Assembly: GCF_016865585.1 (NCBI RefSeq)
Contig: NZ_JAESND010000001.1
Coordinates: 868,001 to 932,000, forward strand
Length of the DNA stretch: 64,000 nucleotides
Source of the DNA: Jeongeupia naejangsanensis
GTDB lineage: Bacteria > Pseudomonadota > Gammaproteobacteria > Burkholderiales > Chitinibacteraceae
Reading direction: 5' to 3'
The position numbers and the translations under genes were made by a program. Below the pieces are notes generated by a model. That model made no database searches. It was not told the DNA's origin and saw only the letters and a program-made list of their open reading frames with translations. Below are positions 45,830-55,104 of this stretch, one piece after another; the stretch's first letter is position 1, and each line of letters starts with the position of its first letter.

Positions 45830-48501
45830 CAGGCAGCTTCCGGCGGGGAGGCGAAAAAGTCCGGGTCGGCATTCGGCAGTGCCGGCGGAGGACGGCGCGG
45901 CAAGCGGATGGTGAACATCGCACCGACGGCTTCGTCGTTGGTTTTGGCGTTAACGCTAGCGGCGCTGATGGTACCACCGTGGGCATGGACGATGGCCCGG
46001 CACAGCGCCAGCCCGAGGCCGACGCCGCCGATGCTCCCTTCGGCCGTGCCACGGCTGAACTTGGCGAACAGCGCTTCCTCCTGCCCCGTCGGCAGGCCCG
46101 GGCCGGTATCACTCACGAGCAGCAGCAGGCTGGCCGGTTCGGCCCGGGCCGCCAGCGTGATCGTGCTGCCCGCCGGCGTGTATTTGGCCGCGTTGTCGAG
46201 CAGGTTGACCAGCACGCGTTCGATCAGCACCGCGTCGAACTCGACCAGCGGCAGATCGGCCGGCACGGCCAGCACCACCCTGTGTGCAGCGAGCCGCTGC
46301 CCCATCGCCCGCAACGTGGCACCGAACACTTCTTCGACCGACTGCCAGTCGCGCCGCAGCCGCACCTCGCCCGACTGCAGGCGCGCCATGTCGAGCAGAT
46401 TGGCGACCAGTTCGTTCATCCGGCGGGTCTCGTCGACCAGCTGGACGGCCAGCGACTGCGAGACCTCGGCCAGCGGCTGTGAGGCCAGCGTGCTGGCTAG
46501 GCCGTGCAGCACCGTCAGCGGCGTACGCAGGTCGTGCGAGATCGTCGACAGCAGGTTGTTGCGCAGCTGCTCACCCTGCATCGACACCAGCGCCTCCTGA
46601 GCGACCTCGACGAAGTGCACGCGCTCCAGCGCCAGTGCGATCTGCGCCGCGCATGTCGACAGGAAGCGCTCGTGTTCGGGACCGGGCTGCCAGTCGCCAC
46701 GCGGCGTCAGCGCCAGCACGCCGCGCACGCGCACCGGGGCCGCCAGCGGCAGATAGTACGCCGACGACGCCGGCAGCGTTCCGGTACCGCGCCCGGCCGG
46801 CTGGCCATGGCGGAACACCCAGTCGGCCACCGCCAGATCGACCGGCGCACCGCCGACGTGCGAGAGCACTTCCTCACGACTCGGCAGAGCCAGCCCGACG
46901 TCGGCATCGACGCGCGGCGCCAGTTGCGCCAGCGCGATCTCGACGACCTGCTCATGCGTCAGCGCCGCCGCCAGTGCCTGCGACAACTCGTACAGCGCCG
47001 CGGTACGCCGCTCGCGCCGCGTCGCCGCATCGGCCTGGAAACGCAACCGTGCCGACAGCTGGCTGATCGTCAGCGCCACGCCGAGCATCACGATGAAGGT
47101 CAGCAGGTACTGGGTATCCGAGACATTGAACGACAGCTGCGGCGGCACGAAGAAGAAATCGAACGCGGCGACGCTGAGCAGCGCCGACGTTGCGCCGGCG
47201 GTTCGGCCGAAGCGCACCGACACCAGCAGGACCGACACGAGGTAGAGCATCACTACGTTGGGCAGCTCGACGACCTTCGACAGCGGCACCAGCAGCGCCG
47301 ACGAAATCCCGCAGCCGATGGCGGCCGCCAGCATCCCGCCGGAGCGACGCCCGAGATCGACCGGTGGCCACCAGGCGCGCTCGGGCGCGTTGACGCGGAT
47401 GGACTGGATCGCCAGACCCGGTGCCTGTGCGAGCACACGTTCGGCCAGCCCCGAACGCAGCCCCGACAGCCAGCGGCGCGGGGTTTCGCCGATGATCACC
47501 GTGCTGACCTCGTGCTCGCCCGCGTAAACGGCGATCGTTGCCGCGACATCGCGTCCGGGCAGCGTCGCGGTTTCGGCACCCAGCGATTCGGCAAACTTGA
47601 GCGCGGCAAACAGCCGCGCGCGCATCGCTGCGTCGCGGGACAGACGCGGTGACTCGACCAGCACGGCGAACCAGTCGGTTTTCAGCCGGCCAGCCAGTCT
47701 GGCGGCATGCCGCACCAGCCGGTCCGGCTGCTCGGCATACGGCAGCACCACCATCACCCTGCCCTCGGCAGTCGCGGAGCCGCTCGCGCGGCGCTCGGCA
47801 TCGACGCGTTCGGCGGTGCGGCGCAGCGCCAGTTCGCGCAGTGCAATCAGGTTGGATTTGCGGAAGAAGTGCTCGCGCGCCCGGCTGGCGGCCTCGGCGA
47901 GATAGACCTTCCCCTCGGCCAGCCGGCCGAGCAGCTCGTCGGGCGGCAGGTCGACGAGCACGACGTCGTCGGCCGCGTCGAACACGTGATCGGGCACCGT
48001 TTCGCGCACCCGCACGCCGGTAAGCTGGCCGACGACGTCGTTGAGGCTTTCCAGATGCTGGACGTTGACCGTCGTATACACGTCGATACCGGCGGCAAGC
48101 AGCTCGTCGATGTCCTGCCAGCGCTTCGGATGGCGGCTGCCGGCGACATTGCTGTGCGCCAGCTCGTCCACCAGCAGCAGTCCCGGCGCACGCGCGAGCG
48201 CGGCATCCAGATCGAACTCGGACAGCGTACGCCCCTGATGCGGCATCGCGCGCCGGGGCAGCGCCGGCAGGCCGTCAAGCATCGCCTGCGTCTCGAGCCG
48301 CCCGTGCGTTTCGACCAGCCCGGCAACGACATCGACACCCTGTGCCGCCTGTGCCCGCGCCTGCACCAGCATCGCGTAGGTCTTGCCGACACCGGCATTG
48401 GCGCCGAAGAACACTTTCAGCCGGCCGCGCTGCGCACGCGCTTCCTCGGCCTTGAGTTCGGCCAGCAGTTGATCGGGGTCGGGACGTTGGTCTATCGGCA
48501 T
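45829..48501 (-). CDS. kdpD: Sensor histidine kinase KdpD
   Basis: An 890-residue K+/osmotic sensor kinase. In order: N-terminal KdpD domain with Walker-like GANAGVGKTYAML and ELAHSNVAGSRHPKRWQDI, a universal-stress-like domain, and four membrane segments around residues 400-500 (DUF4118). A GAF-like stretch, the phosphorylated His in STISHDLRTPLTVLHG, and the ATPase motifs with LLLLVSDTGPGLP follow. Length equals the E. coli protein. It is followed directly by kdpE. The gene upstream is an unrelated amidotransferase, so kdpFABC must lie elsewhere or be absent. Confidence 0.93.
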   Translation of the reverse strand: MPIDQRPDPDQLLAELKAEEARAQRGRLKVFFGANAGVGKTYAMLVQARAQAAQGVDVVAGLVETHGRLETQAMLDGLPALPRRAMPHQGRTLSEFDLDAALARAPGLLLVDELAHSNVAGSRHPKRWQDIDELLAAGIDVYTTVNVQHLESLNDVVGQLTGVRVRETVPDHVFDAADDVVLVDLPPDELLGRLAEGKVYLAEAASRAREHFFRKSNLIALRELALRRTAERVDAERRASGSATAEGRVMVVLPYAEQPDRLVRHAARLAGRLKTDWFAVLVESPRLSRDAAMRARLFAALKFAESLGAETATLPGRDVAATIAVYAGEHEVSTVIIGETPRRWLSGLRSGLAERVLAQAPGLAIQSIRVNAPERAWWPPVDLGRRSGGMLAAAIGCGISSALLVPLSKVVELPNVVMLYLVSVLLVSVRFGRTAGATSALLSVAAFDFFFVPPQLSFNVSDTQYLLTFIVMLGVALTISQLSARLRFQADAATRRERRTAALYELSQALAAALTHEQVVEIALAQLAPRVDADVGLALPSREEVLSHVGGAPVDLAVADWVFRHGQPAGRGTGTLPASSAYYLPLAAPVRVRGVLALTPRGDWQPGPEHERFLSTCAAQIALALERVHFVEVAQEALVSMQGEQLRNNLLSTISHDLRTPLTVLHGLASTLASQPLAEVSQSLAVQLVDETRRMNELVANLLDMARLQSGEVRLRRDWQSVEEVFGATLRAMGQRLAAHRVVLAVPADLPLVEFDAVLIERVLVNLLDNAAKYTPAGSTITLAARAEPASLLLLVSDTGPGLPTGQEEALFAKFSRGTAEGSIGGVGLGLALCRAIVHAHGGTISAASVNAKTNDEAVGAMFTIRLPRRPPPALPNADPDFFASPPEAA

Positions 48502-48579
48502 TGGCGGTCGTTCGAAAAGATTAGGTTCATTCTATGCCCGAGGCCGGTCCGCGGGGCGCGGCCTCGGGAGCAAGCCGGC

Positions 48580-49365
48580 TCAGGCGCGCAACAACCGTTC
48601 GCCCCAGCTCTCGCCGCCGCGTGGACGCGTATGCGGCAGCACCGGCACGATCAGTCGGGTCCGGCCCGGCAGTCGCGAAATCCAGCGGCCGTAAACACGG
48701 TCGGCCAGCCGGTGCAGCGCCGTCACGCGGGCATCGAGGTTGGCAAGGATATCGGCCTCGGCCTGCACCGACGCAAAACGGTGCAGGCGGATGTCCTCGG
48801 CGTCGCTGCGGCACCACTGCCGCACGCTGTCGGCGGTGACCTCGAGATGCGACTGCAGCCCCAGGTGCGGTCCGATCGCGAAACCCTTGTTCATGCAGTA
48901 CGTGCCGAACAGCACACGCTTGGCGCCGCGCGGGATTTCGAAAGTGTCGAAATGCCAGTGGAACAGCTCAAGCTCGCGCCGTGCCCCGAACCATTCGACC
49001 GCCTCGTCAAAACGCGTCACCAGCACCCGCCCCCAGCCGATGTGCGGCACGCTGTTGCGGCGAACTTGCGCCCCCAGCGTCTTGGCCAACAACTGGCCAC
49101 CGAAGCAATGGCCGAGCACCGGCCGTTCGAGCCGGATCGCATCGCGCAGCAGGGCCTGCTCCCGGCGCATCCACGACAGGTCGTCGTTCACGCTGGCCGG
49201 CGAGCCGAGGATGACCACGCCACTGAACTCGCCCGCGCGCGTCGGCGGTGTTTCGCCGGCATCGACGGCAAACAGCCGCCACGGAATCGCGTGGGCCTCG
49301 AAAAAGTCGATCAGATAACCGGGACCTTGCGCCGCATCGTGGCGGCAGATGGCTACAGGCTGCAT
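48580..49365 (-). CDS. Class I glutamine amidotransferase-like protein
   Basis: A 261-residue class I glutamine amidotransferase domain protein. The nucleophile elbow is PVLGHCFGGQLLAKTLGA (Cys) and the partner His-Asp region is LELFHWHFDTFEIPRGAKRVLFG. No synthase domain is attached. Such stand-alone proteins act on gamma-glutamyl compounds or are of unknown function. The start at ATG 49365 (MQPVAICRHD) matches the family; a GTG lies eight codons earlier. Confidence 0.82.
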   Translation of the reverse strand: MQPVAICRHDAAQGPGYLIDFFEAHAIPWRLFAVDAGETPPTRAGEFSGVVILGSPASVNDDLSWMRREQALLRDAIRLERPVLGHCFGGQLLAKTLGAQVRRNSVPHIGWGRVLVTRFDEAVEWFGARRELELFHWHFDTFEIPRGAKRVLFGTYCMNKGFAIGPHLGLQSHLEVTADSVRQWCRSDAEDIRLHRFASVQAEADILANLDARVTALHRLADRVYGRWISRLPGRTRLIVPVLPHTRPRGGESWGERLLRA

Positions 49366-49604
49366 GGCGTCACTCAAGGTGAAGAACACGCAGCCACTTT
49401 AGGGAAGGGCATATCAACGGCGCGCAAAGAAACGGCGGCGCCACATAAAAACGGCGTAAAAACCCGCGCCGGCAAGCAATGCACAGCGCGCGCCACGCAA
49501 AACACTTACAAACAACAAACTACATTCGTTATTACTTATTCAGTTGCACGAAATATTGAACACACAATAATCGATGTTCTCATCAACCTTTGCAGGAAAC
49601 GAGC
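49366..49604. other. 239-bp AT-rich divergent gap
   Basis: This gap between divergent genes is clearly lower in GC than its surroundings, especially from 49430. AAAAACGGCGTAAAAACCCGC-like A-runs and an AATAAT/TATTGA-rich stretch at 49550-49575 probably hold the two promoters, but no pair with correct spacing stands out. I see no gene in it. Confidence 0.4.
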
Positions 49605-50870
49605 ATGAAACTGCATCAAGCGCTCAACGCCATCTTGCTGGCGCTCGGCGTCACCGCCGCAGCGTATGCGGCCGATGGCATGACGCCGGGCCAATGGCTC
49701 GAAGCCAACAATACCCAGATCATCAGCACCAGCCCGGCCTACCCCGACTACACCGATCTCGCCGCCTTCGGCAAGGCGATCGGTGATGCCCGCGTCGTAC
49801 TGATCGGCGAGCAGACCCACGGCGAAGGCAACGTGTTCGAGCTGAAGAACCGCATCGTCCAGTACCTGCACAAGAAGAAGGGCTTCGACGTGCTGCTGAT
49901 CGAAAGCGGCATGGTCGACGGCACGGCGCTGTGGGACTACGCCCAGTCCGGCGGCAAGATCGCCGATCAGGCTCCGGGCCGGATTTTCTACATGTACTCG
50001 CGCACCAAGGAAGGCCGTGGCGTACTCGAGTACGTCGACAGCCAGCGCACCAGCAAGCGCCCGCTGATCCTCGCCAGCTACGACACGCCGCACGCCGGGC
50101 TTGAATCGATCAACCGGCTGCTGCCCGATCTCGAGCGTTTTCTGGCCGCGCGCCAGTCGCCGGCACTGGCCGATCCGCGCTGGCAGGCCTATCTGCGCGC
50201 TGCGCAGGCGGTCGTCTCGGACAACTTCAACGGCCCGCCATCCGACGCGGACAAGCAGGCGCTGATCGACCTGACACCGGTACTGCTTGCCGAACTGGAC
50301 GACAGTGTCGCCGCCAGCGGCCGGATGTTCGATTCGCCCGGTTTCTGGCGCCTGCAGATCGCGAGCATCCGCGCCGGCGCCAGTGACCAGTGGCAGATCG
50401 ACAACGGCGGCGTGGCATTCTGGGCCGCACGCGACCAGCAGGCCGCGCAGAACATCGCCTGGCTGGCCGACAAGTTCTATGCCGGCAAGAAGCTGGTAGT
50501 GTGGGCGCACAACTTCCACGCCGGCGCATTCTGGGGATACACGCTCGGCGACTTCGTCATCCAGCATTTCGGCCAGAAAGACACCTATCTCGCCGGCTTT
50601 GTCGGCTATGCCGGCGCCACGCGCAATATGGACAACAGCACGATCGGCGAGATTCCGGCCCCCCGCGCCGGGCTGATCGAAGCCGAGTGGCGCGCAGCCG
50701 GCCTGCCGATGGCTTTCATCGACATGAAGCAGCGCAAGAACGTGCCGGACTGGGTCTGGTCGATCTATGCCCGCCCGTTCAACTACACGGACGTGGACTG
50801 GCCGATCTTCTATTCCTTCCACGGCCTGTTCTACGTCGACCAGCCGGTACCGGCCACACCGATTCCGTAA
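49605..50870 (+). CDS. Secreted erythromycin-esterase-family protein
   Basis: A 421-residue exported member of the erythromycin esterase family: signal MKLHQALNAILLALGVTAAAYA, then the family motif RVVLIGEQTHGEGNVFELKNRIV with the active-site His and Glu. Later segments LLIESGMVDGTALWDYA, LASYDTPHAG and KLVVWAHNFHAGAFWG are conserved. ATG 49605 has AGGAAACG upstream; a TTG five codons earlier is rejected. Most environmental members are not macrolide esterases, so resistance should not be assumed. A bidirectional terminator follows. Confidence 0.82.
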   Translation: MKLHQALNAILLALGVTAAAYAADGMTPGQWLEANNTQIISTSPAYPDYTDLAAFGKAIGDARVVLIGEQTHGEGNVFELKNRIVQYLHKKKGFDVLLIESGMVDGTALWDYAQSGGKIADQAPGRIFYMYSRTKEGRGVLEYVDSQRTSKRPLILASYDTPHAGLESINRLLPDLERFLAARQSPALADPRWQAYLRAAQAVVSDNFNGPPSDADKQALIDLTPVLLAELDDSVAASGRMFDSPGFWRLQIASIRAGASDQWQIDNGGVAFWAARDQQAAQNIAWLADKFYAGKKLVVWAHNFHAGAFWGYTLGDFVIQHFGQKDTYLAGFVGYAGATRNMDNSTIGEIPAPRAGLIEAEWRAAGLPMAFIDMKQRKNVPDWVWSIYARPFNYTDVDWPIFYSFHGLFYVDQPVPATPIP

Positions 50871-50894
50871 AGCCTTTCGGCCACGCCGAGATGC

Positions 50895-50923
50895 AAAAAT
50901 GGGGCGCCAAGGCGCCCCGTTTT
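50895..50923. terminator. Bidirectional terminator between the esterase gene and fruA
   Basis: GGGGCGCC / GGCGCCCC with a 2-nt loop, extended by A/T pairs on both sides (AAAAAT / GTTTT). It works for both convergent genes. Confidence 0.88.
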
Positions 50924-50936
50924 CATCGCGCGGCAA

Positions 50937-52700
50937 TCACGCCGCAGCGGTCCGGATCGGTTTCTTCAGCGCCCACAGCGCCAGCGCGGTAACCACGGTA
51001 CCGGCCAGCAGCGCAACCAGATACATCCCGAGATGGGTAATCGCGTTCGGGATTGGCAGCACGAACACGCCGCCGTGCGGCACTTTGAGTTCGGCCCCTG
51101 CCGACAGCGAGATCGCCCCGGCGACGGCCGAGCCGAGCATGCACGACGGGATCACCCGCAGCGGATCGCGCGCGGCGAACGGGATCGCGCCTTCGGTGAT
51201 GAAGGCAATTCCCAGCACCGCCGCAGCCTTGCCCGCATCGCGATCCTCGGCGGTGAAGCGGTTCCTGAACAGCCAGCACGCCAGCGCGATACCCAGCGGC
51301 GGCGTCATGCCGGCGACCATCGCGGCAGCCATCGGCGTGTAGATCTGGCTGGCGATCAGCCCGGCGCTGAATGCATACGCCGCCTTGTTCACCGGCCCGC
51401 CCATGTCGAACGCCATCATTGCACCGATGATCGCACCGAGCGCCAGCGCGCTGCCGGCCTGCATGCCCTTGAGCCAGGTTTCCATTGCGTGCAGCACCAT
51501 CGCCACCGGTTCGCCGACGACGTACATCATCAGCAGGCCGACGATCAGCGTCGAGAACAGCGGCAGGATCAGCACCGGTTTCAGCCCTTCCAGATTGCGG
51601 TGCAGCCTGATGTGCCGGTTCAGCAGCAGCGTGATGTAGCCGGCCAGAAAGCCCGAAATGATGCCACCAAGAAAGCCCGCGCCGATCGCGCCGGCGAGCA
51701 TGCCGCCGACCATCCCCGGCGTGATGCCCGGTCGGTCGGCGATTGAGTAGGCGATATAGCCCGACAGCACCGGAATCATCAGCGCGAACGCCGATTTGGC
51801 GCCGATCTGGAACAGCGTCCACGCCAGCGTGCCCTTGTGTGCGTCGTCGAAGGCGTAGATGCCGCCGAGCGCGAAAGCCACGGCAATCAGCAGCCCGCCG
51901 GCAACGACGAAGGGCAGCATGAACGAGACGCCGGTCATCAAATGCTTGTACGGCCCGCTGAAGTTGTTGCGCGCCTTCTTGGCCTCGGCCGCCTCATCGG
52001 CCAGCCCCTGTTTTGGGGGCGCCGCCCCCTGCACCGCCGCACCGGCGATCGCATCCTCGATCAGCTTCACGCCGTTGTTGATCGCACGCTTGGTGCCGGT
52101 CTCGAACACGCGCTTGCCGCCGAAACGGCCCAGATCGACCTGCGCATCGGCGGCGATGATGACCAGATCGGCGTCCAGAATCTGTTGTGCGCTCATCGGG
52201 CTTTGCGCGCCGACCGAGCCTTGCGTCTCGACATGGATCTCGTGGCCAAGTTTGGCGGCAGCGGCCTGCAGCCCTTCGGCCGCCATGAAGGTATGGGCGA
52301 TACCGGTCGGGCAAGAGGTGATCGCGACGATCTTCAGCACCTTCGGCACTGCCGCCACGGCGACGTCGGGCACGCCAACTGCCGGCGCAGCCGGGGCGAT
52401 CCGGCCCAGCACCGCGTCGGCGCCGGTGATCGCCTCGTCGAGGCCCAGCTTGTAGATCTGCTTGCCCTGATACGGCGCCAGATCGACGTCGTCATCGGCG
52501 GCGACGATCACGCCGTGGGCGTCGCGCAGTTCGTCGCCGCTCAGCACCTGCTGCACGCCAAGCCGGGTGCGGACTTCGATGTTCAGTGTGAACTTCAGCG
52601 TGTCGGCAGCGCGCGCCAGCGCTTCGGCGGCCATCAACGGCCGGGTCAGGCCGTCGCGGCTGGCCACCACGGCGACCAGGGAGGGGGACAATCGGGACAT
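50937..52700 (-). CDS. fruA: PTS fructose-specific EIIBC component
   Basis: A 587-residue fructose permease of the phosphotransferase system. It has a duplicated EIIB: an inactive first copy without Cys (about 1-100), then the active copy [19 protein letters not shown] with the phospho-Cys at 130. A ten-segment EIIC domain of the fructose family follows ([21 protein letters not shown] onward). It imports fructose as fructose-1-phosphate. It starts 3 bp after the upstream fusion gene, whose end supplies the AGGAA ribosome site, so both are in one operon. Confidence 0.94.
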   Translation of the reverse strand: MSRLSPSLVAVVASRDGLTRPLMAAEALARAADTLKFTLNIEVRTRLGVQQVLSGDELRDAHGVIVAADDDVDLAPYQGKQIYKLGLDEAITGADAVLGRIAPAAPAVGVPDVAVAAVPKVLKIVAITSCPTGIAHTFMAAEGLQAAAAKLGHEIHVETQGSVGAQSPMSAQQILDADLVIIAADAQVDLGRFGGKRVFETGTKRAINNGVKLIEDAIAGAAVQGAAPPKQGLADEAAEAKKARNNFSGPYKHLMTGVSFMLPFVVAGGLLIAVAFALGGIYAFDDAHKGTLAWTLFQIGAKSAFALMIPVLSGYIAYSIADRPGITPGMVGGMLAGAIGAGFLGGIISGFLAGYITLLLNRHIRLHRNLEGLKPVLILPLFSTLIVGLLMMYVVGEPVAMVLHAMETWLKGMQAGSALALGAIIGAMMAFDMGGPVNKAAYAFSAGLIASQIYTPMAAAMVAGMTPPLGIALACWLFRNRFTAEDRDAGKAAAVLGIAFITEGAIPFAARDPLRVIPSCMLGSAVAGAISLSAGAELKVPHGGVFVLPIPNAITHLGMYLVALLAGTVVTALALWALKKPIRTAAA

Positions 52701-52703
52701 GAC

Positions 52704-54824
52704 TTATTCCTCGGTAGCGTGGGCAGGTGCCACGTGGCTGGAAGGCTGTTCGATGCGGCGGATTTCGACCCGCGCGGCGATCGCGTCGATGTCGGACTGC
52801 GCCGGCAAGGCCGGGCCGACGACAGCAAGCTTGGCGCTGGCGCAGGCCACGGCGCGGCGCAGCGCATCGTCGCCGTACCGGCCTTCGAGCTGCGCGGCTA
52901 TCAGGCCGGCGACCAGTGCATCGCCGGCGCCGACGGTACTGCCGAGGGCGAGTGCCGGCGGCAGGGCTTGCCGGACCGCATCGGCCTCGACCAGCAGCGC
53001 GCCCTCCTCGCCGAGCGACACCACCACCTGTGCAATACCGCGCTGCTGCAGTTCTTGCGCCGCAGCGACGACGTCGGCGAGCGTCGGCAAGGCACGGCCG
53101 GCCCATTGTTCGAGTTCGCGGCGGTTGGGTTTGACGAGATGCGGCAGTGCGGCCGACGCCGTGCCCGACAGGCTGGCGCGCAGCGCCTCGCCGCTGGTAT
53201 CCAGCGCCACCTTCACGCCCTGCGCATGCATCAGCGCGGTGATGAAACGGTAGAAACCGGCCGGCACGCCGATCGGCAGGCTGCCCGACAGCACGACCCA
53301 TGCGGCGTTGCCGGCCAGCGTGTCGAGCTCGCGCTCCAGCGCCTGCTGCGCGTCGGCGTCGACCGTGAACGACGGCAGGTTCAGATCGGTCGTCTGCCGG
53401 CGCTGTTCGTCGACCAGCTTGATGTTGATCCGCGTTTCGCCATCGACGCCGACCATGCGGTTGTCGAGGCCACGGTCGTCGAAGAAGCGCTCGAACACCG
53501 CCGCGTTGTCGCGACCGAGAAAGCCCGTCACCGTCACCGCCAGGCCGTAATCGGCAAGGCAGGCCGCCACGTTGATGCCCTTGCCGCCGGCATTCCGGGC
53601 GGCGTCGGCAGCCAGATTGACTTCGCCGGCGCGCAGCGACGGCAGCGCCACGGTCAGGTCGATCGCCGGATTGCACGTCACTGTCACCACCGGCTTCTGC
53701 TTCAGCGCCAGCGATACCTGCTCGCCCAAGGCCTGCAGATCGCCTTGTTCGGGGGCAAGGACATCGTCCCGGGCGGTTTCGCCCACCGCGTCGCGCCATG
53801 CATCGACGACATGCTGGCCCGACAACAGTCGTGCCGAAACCCGGCGCAGCAACGGCAGATAGCCGAGGTAAGCCTGTCGGCGCACCATCACTTCCCGGGT
53901 GGCGGCATCGGTCATCTCGCTGGCGGCCTCGCGCGTCAGGTGACGCTCGACCCGGCGCAAGGCCAGCTCCAGCGCCTTGCCGGCGACAAGCGGATCGTCC
54001 GGGCTCGGCTCGGTGGCCCTGCCCGCAGCTGGCGGGCGGGCCGGCGCTGTGCTCGCGGCAGGCTTGAACCCGGCCGGCGCATTCGCCTTCTCGGCATGGC
54101 TCAGCTCGGCAATCGTGGCGCACAGCGCGGCGATCGCATCGCTGGCATCGTCGCCTTCGGCCGACACCGTCAGCCGTGCACCGTACTCGGCGCCAAGCTG
54201 CAGCAGCGACACCATGCTCTTGGCGTTGGCGATTTCATCGCCATGGCGGACGCGCAGCTGCGCATTGAAGCGCTTGGCGGTGCCGACCCAGCCGCTGGCC
54301 GGCCGGGCATGCAGGCCGCTCGGATAATCGAGAACGATCTCGGCCTTGACCGAAAAATCCGCCACACCGCCGGCCGGCGCCGCTGCTGCCGGCGCTTCGT
54401 CGGCCAGCGCGGCGACGATCTCGTTCACGTCGCCGGTCACGAACAGTCTTTCAAGTCGTGCTTCGTCGCCGAGCAGTCGGGTCAGCCGGCGCAGCACGGC
54501 GATATGTTCGTCGTTCTGCGCGGCAATGCCGACGATGAAGCGCGCTTTCTCCTCGCCCATCCACATCACGCCCGCCGGCACCTGCAGCACGGCAATGCCG
54601 GTCTGCTTCACCAGATGCCGGTCTTTCGGAATGCCGTGCGGAATCGCCACGCCGTGGCTCAGATAGGTGTTCGCCTGGTCCTCGCGCGCCAGCATGCTGT
54701 CGCCGTAGGCCGGATCGATGAACCCTGCTTCGGCCAGCAGCGCGGCCACTTCGGCGATCGCCGCCTTCTTGTCGGCCGGGCTGGCGTTCAGTCGCGCCAG
54801 TGCCGGGGTGAGCAGTAAAGCCAT
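52704..54824 (-). CDS. fruBK: Fusion protein: PTS EIIA(Fru)-HPr-partial Enzyme I-1-phosphofructokinase
   Basis: One 706-residue frame. Residues 1-145 are fructose-type EIIA with phospho-His 63 in LSHGVAIPHGIP. Residues 155-245 are HPr with phospho-His 172 in PSGLHARPA and a Ser-46-like Ser 203. Residues about 278-372 (VAGKALELALRRVERHL ... GDLQALGEQVSLAL) resemble the HPr-binding helices of Enzyme I, but the GGxxSH phosphohistidine domain and PEP barrel are missing. Residues 378-690 are a complete PfkB kinase with NAGGKGINVA and catalytic Asp 635 in GSTVGAGDALVAG. No stop, frameshift or internal ribosome site separates the parts. ATG 54824 has AGGAG eight bases upstream. The usual order in relatives is separate fruB (EIIA-HPr-EI), fruK, fruA. 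Confidence 0.88.
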   Translation of the reverse strand: MALLLTPALARLNASPADKKAAIAEVAALLAEAGFIDPAYGDSMLAREDQANTYLSHGVAIPHGIPKDRHLVKQTGIAVLQVPAGVMWMGEEKARFIVGIAAQNDEHIAVLRRLTRLLGDEARLERLFVTGDVNEIVAALADEAPAAAAPAGGVADFSVKAEIVLDYPSGLHARPASGWVGTAKRFNAQLRVRHGDEIANAKSMVSLLQLGAEYGARLTVSAEGDDASDAIAALCATIAELSHAEKANAPAGFKPAASTAPARPPAAGRATEPSPDDPLVAGKALELALRRVERHLTREAASEMTDAATREVMVRRQAYLGYLPLLRRVSARLLSGQHVVDAWRDAVGETARDDVLAPEQGDLQALGEQVSLALKQKPVVTVTCNPAIDLTVALPSLRAGEVNLAADAARNAGGKGINVAACLADYGLAVTVTGFLGRDNAAVFERFFDDRGLDNRMVGVDGETRINIKLVDEQRRQTTDLNLPSFTVDADAQQALERELDTLAGNAAWVVLSGSLPIGVPAGFYRFITALMHAQGVKVALDTSGEALRASLSGTASAALPHLVKPNRRELEQWAGRALPTLADVVAAAQELQQRGIAQVVVSLGEEGALLVEADAVRQALPPALALGSTVGAGDALVAGLIAAQLEGRYGDDALRRAVACASAKLAVVGPALPAQSDIDAIAARVEIRRIEQPSSHVAPAHATEE

Positions 54825-54856
54825 GTCGGAGACTCCTGTCGGATGACGCAACAATT

Positions 54857-54870
54857 TGAAAACGTTTTCA
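54857..54870. promoter_or_regulatory. LacI-type operator in front of the fru operon
   Basis: Perfect 14-bp palindrome TGAAAACGTTTTCA, centred 40 bp upstream of the fusion-gene ATG. The central CG and GAAA...TTTC arms are the classic LacI/GalR-family shape. Confidence 0.85.
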
Positions 54871-55076
54871 TCAATAACGTCAATACGGGTTACACCCTTG
54901 ATGCACCAAGAGCGTCCTTCATCGTGGTGCACCTACGGCTGAAAGCGAGCAAATGCGCCGATTTTGCGTGCACCAATGGTGTACGCAGCCGACAAAAGGC
55001 GTTGTCTCACGTCGAAAACCGACAAAATCCAGCCAGCCGGCGCTAGCCAAGGCGGAGCGACGCTGATAGATTACTA

Positions 55077-55088
55077 GAAAACGTTTTC
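55077..55088. promoter_or_regulatory. LacI-type operator in front of the regulator gene
   Basis: Perfect 12-bp palindrome GAAAACGTTTTC ending 16 bp before the regulator ATG. It sits between a weak -35 (TTACTA, 55071-55076) and a -10 (TATTAT, 55093-55098), a position suited to repression of its own promoter. Confidence 0.85.
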
Positions 55089-55104
55089 AGGTTATTATCG
55101 ATTC

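Larger units (their letters stand above)
54825..55104. promoter_or_regulatory. fru divergent control region
   Basis: A 280-bp AT-richer gap between the fru operon and its LacI-type regulator. Two copies of the GAAAACGTTTTC operator flank it (54857-54870 and 55077-55088). No additional gene or RNA element is visible. Confidence 0.7.

Noticed and set aside
47707-49608. 633-codon plus-strand frame antisense to kdpD and the amidotransferase gene
   Set aside because: Both antisense partners are recognised families; no start signals or domain in the frame.
49605-50870. Erythromycin-esterase-like gene as an antibiotic resistance determinant
   Set aside because: The family motif is present, but the protein is exported and chromosomal and most such homologues do not hydrolyse macrolides; no mobile context.
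51837-54818. Very long open frame (993 codons) antisense to fruA and the fusion gene
   Set aside because: It is the complement of two well-recognised PTS/kinase genes; its product is Arg/His/Gln-rich low-complexity sequence with no family. GC-rich codon bias keeps antisense frames open.
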